Shown one piece after another: positions 58,334 to 64,000 of a DNA stretch of 64,000 nt. The translations under genes were made by a program, and so were the position numbers. Within the stretch, counting starts at the first letter, position 1, and each line of letters opens with the position of its first letter. The notes beneath the pieces were generated by a model. The model saw nothing but the letters and a program-made list of their open reading frames with translations, was not told the DNA's origin and made no database searches. Source of the stretch: Citrus sinensis. Lineage: Eukaryota > Streptophyta > Magnoliopsida > Sapindales > Rutaceae. The stretch spans positions 7,998,001-8,062,000 of the forward strand of contig NC_068564.1 in NCBI RefSeq assembly GCF_022201045.2. The letters are read 5' to 3'.

Positions 58334-59562
58334 CAATGTGCAATGTTGGTATCGTCACCATCTAGTAGCCATGGTCTAGTAATCGAATTAGCCACCAAGT
58401 CAAGATCGTTCCATAACTTCCTCCTCAGATTTGGGTTGGGGCTAGCATAAACAGTAGTGACTCACGACCAATGGCCTGAAGAATCTGTAACTTTAAAATG
58501 AATGAACTGCTTGTGGTTAAAAATAAACTCCATCCTGAAGCCCTCTTTCCACAAAATCCAAATACCCTCGGCAAAACCCTCAGCTTCCACTCGATGCGAG
58601 AAATCTAAACCACTATGTTTAATAAAGTTATCAGCTTTAACTCCGCTAATTTAGGCTCCAAGATTGCAACAATATCAGGATTATAAATCTTATCGATTGT
58701 GACAAAGGTTCTTCTAAAAACCGGTGAAGACACCCCTTGGCAATTCCAAAAAAGTATAGATAAATTCATCAAGATATACAGAAAAAAAGGGAGGAATCTG
58801 TCCATACCATACTTCATTCAGATTCCATGTTATCCTCATCTTCCAAGGAGGTTCCGCTATCATCTGATTCTAAGTCACTTTTCTCACCTTTATCCTTAAA
58901 GCTCTTATCATCCGGGTCATCTTCATCATTGGCATCCATTTCCAAATCCTTATTAAGGGGTTTGTCTCGATCATTAATCGGGATATTAGGATCAGCAAGC
59001 TCCTTATTTGGTCTAGTTGGATCTAAACTAATATCTTTAGGGTCCGAATGAAAATCATGTGAGGGAAGGAATTTGATTGCTGTGTGTTTTACAGGGTCTA
59101 GGCTAGTGGGAATAGCGGTGGGAACATGTAAGTTGGATGAGGTTGCAGGGTTTTTAGATTGTGCACGTGACAATGCTTCTGCATGCACAAAAATTGGTGT
59201 GGACTTTTCACTAATAGGGTTTACATTCAAAAATGAGTATTTGGCGGTTGTGTCACTTGGAGTTTGCATAGTTGGAGAGTTGACATTTGCATGGCTATTT
59301 ATGATAGTAGGATTCTTAGGATTCTTTTTATATATGAATTTAAACTGAATAGCCGACTGATCTTTTTCGGTACTGTGCCCATTTTTGTCATGAAGGGAAG
59401 GAAAACCTCTATCCTCATTATCCTCATTTTCGAGCACCTCAAAACGTGATCCCCCTGAAAACACCACCATTGTTGACTTTCCCCTTCCTTTTCGACTGAC
59501 AATCATCCAGGGTCCAAAAGAAGGGTTTGCTGGGATGACTGTAGAGGACCGCAGTTTATCAC
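58334..59562 (-). pseudogene. L1-type LINE, end of ORF1 and start of ORF2 (copy 2)
   Basis: Copy of 22143-23371 with a single substitution (59099 T for C at 22908). Followed by the ATCAC target duplication at 59558-59562 and the chromovirus. Confidence 0.75.
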
Positions 59563-60044
59563 TGATAGCGGTCCCAGTCAAAGCGTAAGTGATTGAATAT
59601 ATTTCTACTTAGGGTGAGAAATAAGACCACAAGATATTTGATTTTTTGGATAATAGTCAATGCCTTTATTCAAGTCTGTTGAAGCTTATTTATACTTGAA
59701 ACAACTTAGCCAAACAATCTAACTATCACTCGAGATTGTAGGCAGGTACTAAGCTAACAACTTGACTTATTCTTTTAGCTTAACAAAACAACCGAATATG
59801 AATTAAACCAAATAATAAATCTCCATTAAATCAGCAAGTGATCCCATATTGACCGAATCAACCCATGATCCCTGTAGACTGCTCCAACGACCATTCTTCC
59901 AACATGCTGCATGTTGCATGTAACGTATGCATGAGTCTTGAGCCATGTGACCGTTCGACTTCTAAGCATCCATGCATAATTCAAACGTACCCAGCATACT
60001 TGTTGCTAGGCTTTGGAATCCTTGATGACCTCTGTGGCGTATCA
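59563..60044 (-). repeat. 3' LTR of the chromovirus (copy 2)
   Basis: Identical, by eye, to 23372-23853. Confidence 0.9.
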
Positions 60045-63000
60045 ATACCGCCTCCACGAAGAGGACCCTTGTCCTCAAGGGTCAGGTGAGGGAATTGCTT
60101 TACTAGGAACTCTAAATCTTCCCATGTTGCGTCCTCATGTGGACGGCGTTTCCAACGGACAAAACTTTGTTCCACCAACTTGTCACCTCTTTTAAGCCAA
60201 CGAACATCAATAATTCTGTCCGGTTCGAAAATGAGTACTCCATCGTCATCGACATATGGAAGATCTGCGCTGAATTGAGGCATCACACCAACATATTTTT
60301 TTAGCAAGGACACATGGAATACTGGATGCACTCGAGATCCCGTCGATAGTTTAAGCTCATAAGCCACTTGACCCACTCTTCGTATAATTGGATATGGCCC
60401 AAAGTATTTGCTGGCCAACTTCTGATGAGCACGACGGAATACAGTAATCTGCCTATACGGTGGAAGTCTTAGGAATACCATGTCACCCTCCTTAAACTCC
60501 ACGTCGCGCCTTTTTTTATCCGCAAATTGTTTTACGCGATTGGTTGCCATTTCCAAATTTTGTTTTAGTTGTCGCAGCAACTCATCCTTAGACAACAAAG
60601 CTTAATCTACCTCGTGCACTGGAGAAGATCCCACATGATACATTGGTACTACCAGTGGATGTCACCCATACAAAGCCAAAAAAGAAGTCATACCTGTGGA
60701 CTCATGGTACGTTGTGTTGTACCAGTATTCTGCCCAAGGTAGGTAAGAGTTTCATTACTTCGGCCATTGGTGAACAAAGCTTCGCAGGTATTGTTCAAGA
60801 CATCTATTAATAACTTCCGTCTGACCGTCGGTTTGCGGATGAGATGAGTTGTGTACCTGACATATGAAAAAACTCCTTCCAAAACTTGCTAATAAAAATA
60901 GGGTCTCGGTCACTGATTATTGATTTCGGCATGCCATGTAATTTTACCACTCCATCAATAAACTTCTCAGCCACCATTTTTGCTGTGAATGGGTGAGTCA
61001 AGGCCATAAAGTGTGCACTCTTGCTGAGCCGATCCACCACCACTAGAATAGAATTTTTACTGTGTGAGTTTGGCAGCCCTTCAACGAAGTCGAGCGTGAT
61101 ATCATCCCACAATTGGCAAGGAATTGGCAAGGGCTGGAGGAGACCGACAGGCTTAAGAGTTGATGCTTTCGTTTTTTGACAAATCTCGCATTTACCCACA
61201 TAGTCATGAACCGTTTGAAACATTGAAGGCCAATAGAATTGTTGTTTCAAACATTTGTAAGTACGTAGAACTCCTGAATGACCTCCCATCCTAGTGTCAT
61301 GGGCTTCAAAAAGTAATGATTGACGGAGTAGAAGAGGAACTACAACTCGGCCCTTGAAGAAAATCAGCCCGTTACCTATGAAATAAGGGCCAGTGGGTTG
61401 AGTCAGGGCCTGATGTGTAATTTGCTGCATATAATCATCATCTTAGGCAGACATTTTTTTTTTCGTTCCAAATAGATACCTGCGCCACAAATAAACTGTT
61501 AAGAGTAGAATTATGAGGTTGTTGTGAAAGGGCGTCGGCGGCAACATTCTCACGGCCGGGTCTATATTGGATTTCATATTCAAACCCCATCAATTTGGCC
61601 AGCTATTGTTGCTGTTCGGGTGTCGTAATTTTCTGCTCCAAAAGGTACTTAAGGCTGCGTTGATCGGTTTGGATGATAAACTTTCGTCCCAGCAGATAAG
61701 GTCGCCACACACGGATAGCTTCTATAATCGCAAACATCTCTTTTGCATATATGGACCAAGATTTGTTTGTGACTCCCAAGGCATGACTCATAAAAGCGAT
61801 GGGCTGCCCTTGTTGCTGGAGTATTGCACCAATGCCGTCACCGGATGCGTCTGTCACAATAACAAAAGTTTAATTAAAATTAGGCATGGCTAATGTAGGT
61901 GTACTTGTCATTGCCTTTTTTAAATTGATAAAAGCTTTGTCCGCTTCTGCAGTTCATTCAAACTGCCCTTTTTTTAGAAGATTTGTGAGTGGTCGAGCTA
62001 AAACTCCATATCCTTGGACGAACTTTTTGTAGTAACCCGTAAGGCCAATGAATCCCCGTAGCTCTGAGATGTTCTTTGGTTGAGGCCAGGAGACCATGGC
62101 CGTAATTTTTGTCTCATCTACTTTTACCCCGTGGCTGGTAATTATGTGGCCGAGGTACTCGAGTTCTTGTTGGCCAAAAGTGCACTTGCTTGTTTTAAGG
62201 AAAAATTGATGCTCTTTAAGAACCTTCATTGCCTGCTTAACATGAGTAAGGTGGCTACGCCAAGAGGGGCTGTATATTAGTATATCGTTAAAGAAAACAA
62301 GGACAAATTTCCTAAGATAGGGATAGAAGATAGAGTTCATGATGGCCTGGAATGTCGATGGTGCGTTGCATAAGCCAATCGGCATTACTAAGTATTCGTA
62401 ATGTCCATTGTGTGTGCGGAAAGCTGTTTTGTGTATGTCGGCTGGGTTTACACGTACCTGATGGTATCCGGCCCTTAAGTCCAGTTTAGTGAAGTACGCT
62501 GCTCCATGTAACTCGTCCAACATGTCATCGACTGTAGGGATTGGAAATCAGTCTTTAACAGTGGCGTTATTGAGAGACCGATAGTCGGTGTAAAATCGCC
62601 AACTTTCATCTTTTTTTTTACAAGTAGTACTGGTGATGAAAAAGCACTGGTACTAGGCCAAATGAGTCCCGAATTCAGCATCTCCTGGACTTGTTTTTCA
62701 ATTTCGGCTTTCTGGAAATAGGCGTAGCGGTATGGCCGTACGTTGACTGGCTCAGTTCCCTCTATCAATGTGATGTTATGGTCGATTTCTCGTCTAGGTG
62801 GTAGTTTTGTTGGCTCTTGAAATAAAGTGTTGTATTCCTTTAACAAGTCTTGCATATTTGGAGTTGTTGTGTTGAGAGAGTCTTCTATATTCACATGGAA
62901 ACAAATGGCAAAACCGGATTGCCCTTGTCTCAGCTCTTTGGTAATTTTGGTCAAGGATGCCGTTTGGATTGATTGAGGCCCGATGCCTTGTAACCGGCAA

Positions 63001-64000
63001 CTTTTGTTCTCCCAAGTGAAATCCATGGTAAGTTGTTTCCAGTTGCAAACCACTGAGTCTAGCATCTCAAGCCACTGGACTCCCAGCACCATATCCAGCC
63101 CTGTAATTGGAAGTGAATAAAGAGTCAAAGTGAATGGAACTTCTTGTAATAATACCTGAACCTGTTCGAATTTTCCCTTGCATGATAGCGTTTCTCCATT
63201 TGCCACGCGCACCGAAAATCCTGCTGTGGGAATGATTGGCAGCCGTGACATGTTGGCCATTCGCGAGCTGATGAAATTGGGAGTTGAACCACTATCGATC
63301 AGAACCATAATCTCATATGGTCCTACCTTTGCCGTGACCCGCATGATTCTTGGGGCTGCCCATCCAGTGAGGGCATAGAAAATGATTTTTGGATCGGTTG
63401 GCTCTCTAGTGTCAGGTTCTGTGCATAAGACTTCAGGAATTCCCTCATATGTAGTTTCATCATTCGTTGTGTCACTTTCAAGGAGCAATAGCCGAGGTTG
63501 GGTGCACTTATGACCTGTTGTAAATCGATCGTTGCAATTTAAGCAAAGTCCCATTGCTCGACGCCGCTGCATTTCGTCCCAAGTCGGCCGTTTGATGGGT
63601 CTCGTTGGTTGGGCATGGGTATTGTTTGTTGGTGCTGGTGGTGTACTGTTGAGGTACTGTGGTCGCAGCAACTTCCTTTGTCGCGTCAATTGATCATCCT
63701 TCATACGTGCGAGGTTTATAGCTTCTTTTAAAGTTTTGGACCAAAACATCCGAATTTCTTTTGAAATTTTCGGATTCAATCCTCCCATAAAGGTCCCGAC
63801 CAAGGCCTTTTGCGTCCATCCTCGTACCCGGTTCCCAAGCCTTTCGAATTCCCTCTGATAATCACGTAGTGACCTTGTCTGCTTAACCCTGGACAACGCC
63901 TCATCATAATCTTTGCACTCAGTAGGGCCAAACCGTGCACAAAGCTCCTCTACAAAAATTTCCCATGTTACTGTCTTTTCCTCTTCTTGATAAGTTCGTC
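59563..64000 (-). mobile_element. Ty3/gypsy chromovirus (copy 2, cut by the window end)
   Basis: 3' LTR 59563-60044, chromodomain stretch 60598-59981, integrase 61430-60807, RNase H 61857-61603, RT 62523-61954 with the same FFNDIL change, and gag-protease up to the window edge. It has the same stops as copy 1 plus one extra break: a T-run one base shorter (62611-62619) shifts the RT N-terminus, so the frame leaves RT at VLLVKKK. The 5' LTR and primer site lie beyond 64000. Confidence 0.9.

Larger units (their letters stand above)
46943..64000. repeat. copy 2 of the tandem duplication (truncated by the window end)
   Basis: 17,058 bp almost identical to 10752-27810. By eye I count 14 substitutions and one 1-bp T-run indel (10 T at 26420-26429 against 9 T at 62611-62619). 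If the model is right, it continues outside the window to about 83.1 kb. Confidence 0.9.

Noticed and set aside
10752..64000. Large inverted duplication or segmental copy with a spacer
   Set aside because: Orientation is direct and the second copy begins exactly one unit length after the first, so tandem duplication is simpler.

Overview
The window is eukaryotic nuclear DNA from a flowering plant, most likely a eudicot. It is AT-rich, holds a split gene with GT..AG introns, type I (M-alpha, AGL62-like) MADS-box genes and a GH28 polygalacturonase, and is dense with plant transposon families (chromovirus gypsy, copia, plant L1 LINE, CACTA, hAT). A rosid, perhaps a Citrus relative, is a guess from the style of the sequence and I cannot confirm it. 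Few genes are intact: two AGL62-like genes (6032-6562 and 39765-40328) and two copies of one exopolygalacturonase gene (14092-15529 and 50283-51720).

Layout. 1-5900 is decayed repeat DNA with a 1.47 kb solo LTR. 5900-9270 is MADS unit A, whose downstream flank is split by a 1.97 kb solo LTR. 9272-10343 holds an LTR-like relic and a hAT transposase relic. 10494-13050 is MADS unit B: a head-to-head pair of MADS pseudogenes (an inverted repeat) with a decayed flank and a relic of a second polygalacturonase. 13.6-15.5 kb is the polygalacturonase gene. 17.1-18.7 kb is a dead copia, 19.96 kb a CACTA end, and 22.1-29.6 kb an L1 LINE split by a 5,352-bp chromovirus. 29.7-35.5 kb is MADS unit C: a pseudogene, a 2.55 kb solo LTR, and a promoter plus first exon of an unidentified gene. 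36.6-36.85 kb is another CACTA end. 37.5-41.9 kb is MADS unit D: inverted MADS pair, hAT MITE, intact MADS gene and the same promoter/first-exon block. 41.9-46.94 kb is a copia LTR and coding relic.

The main large-scale structure is a direct duplication. From 46943 the sequence restarts as a near-perfect copy of 10752 onward (offset 36,191, later 36,190) and continues to the window end. This fits a head-to-tail tandem duplication of a 36,191-bp unit (10752-46942), only partly visible here. Its left breakpoint lies 3 bp beyond a 12-bp hairpin stem at the centre of the MADS inverted repeat. By eye I counted 14 substitutions and one homopolymer indel in about 17 kb, most of them inside the chromovirus.

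The MADS units behave as paralogous blocks of one ancestral segment, so several insertions can be checked against an empty site in a sister block. Type I MADS factors of this family act in female gametophyte and endosperm development and exopolygalacturonases act on pectin, often in pollen; the sequence shows no direct functional link between them. I found no tRNA, rRNA or CRISPR feature.
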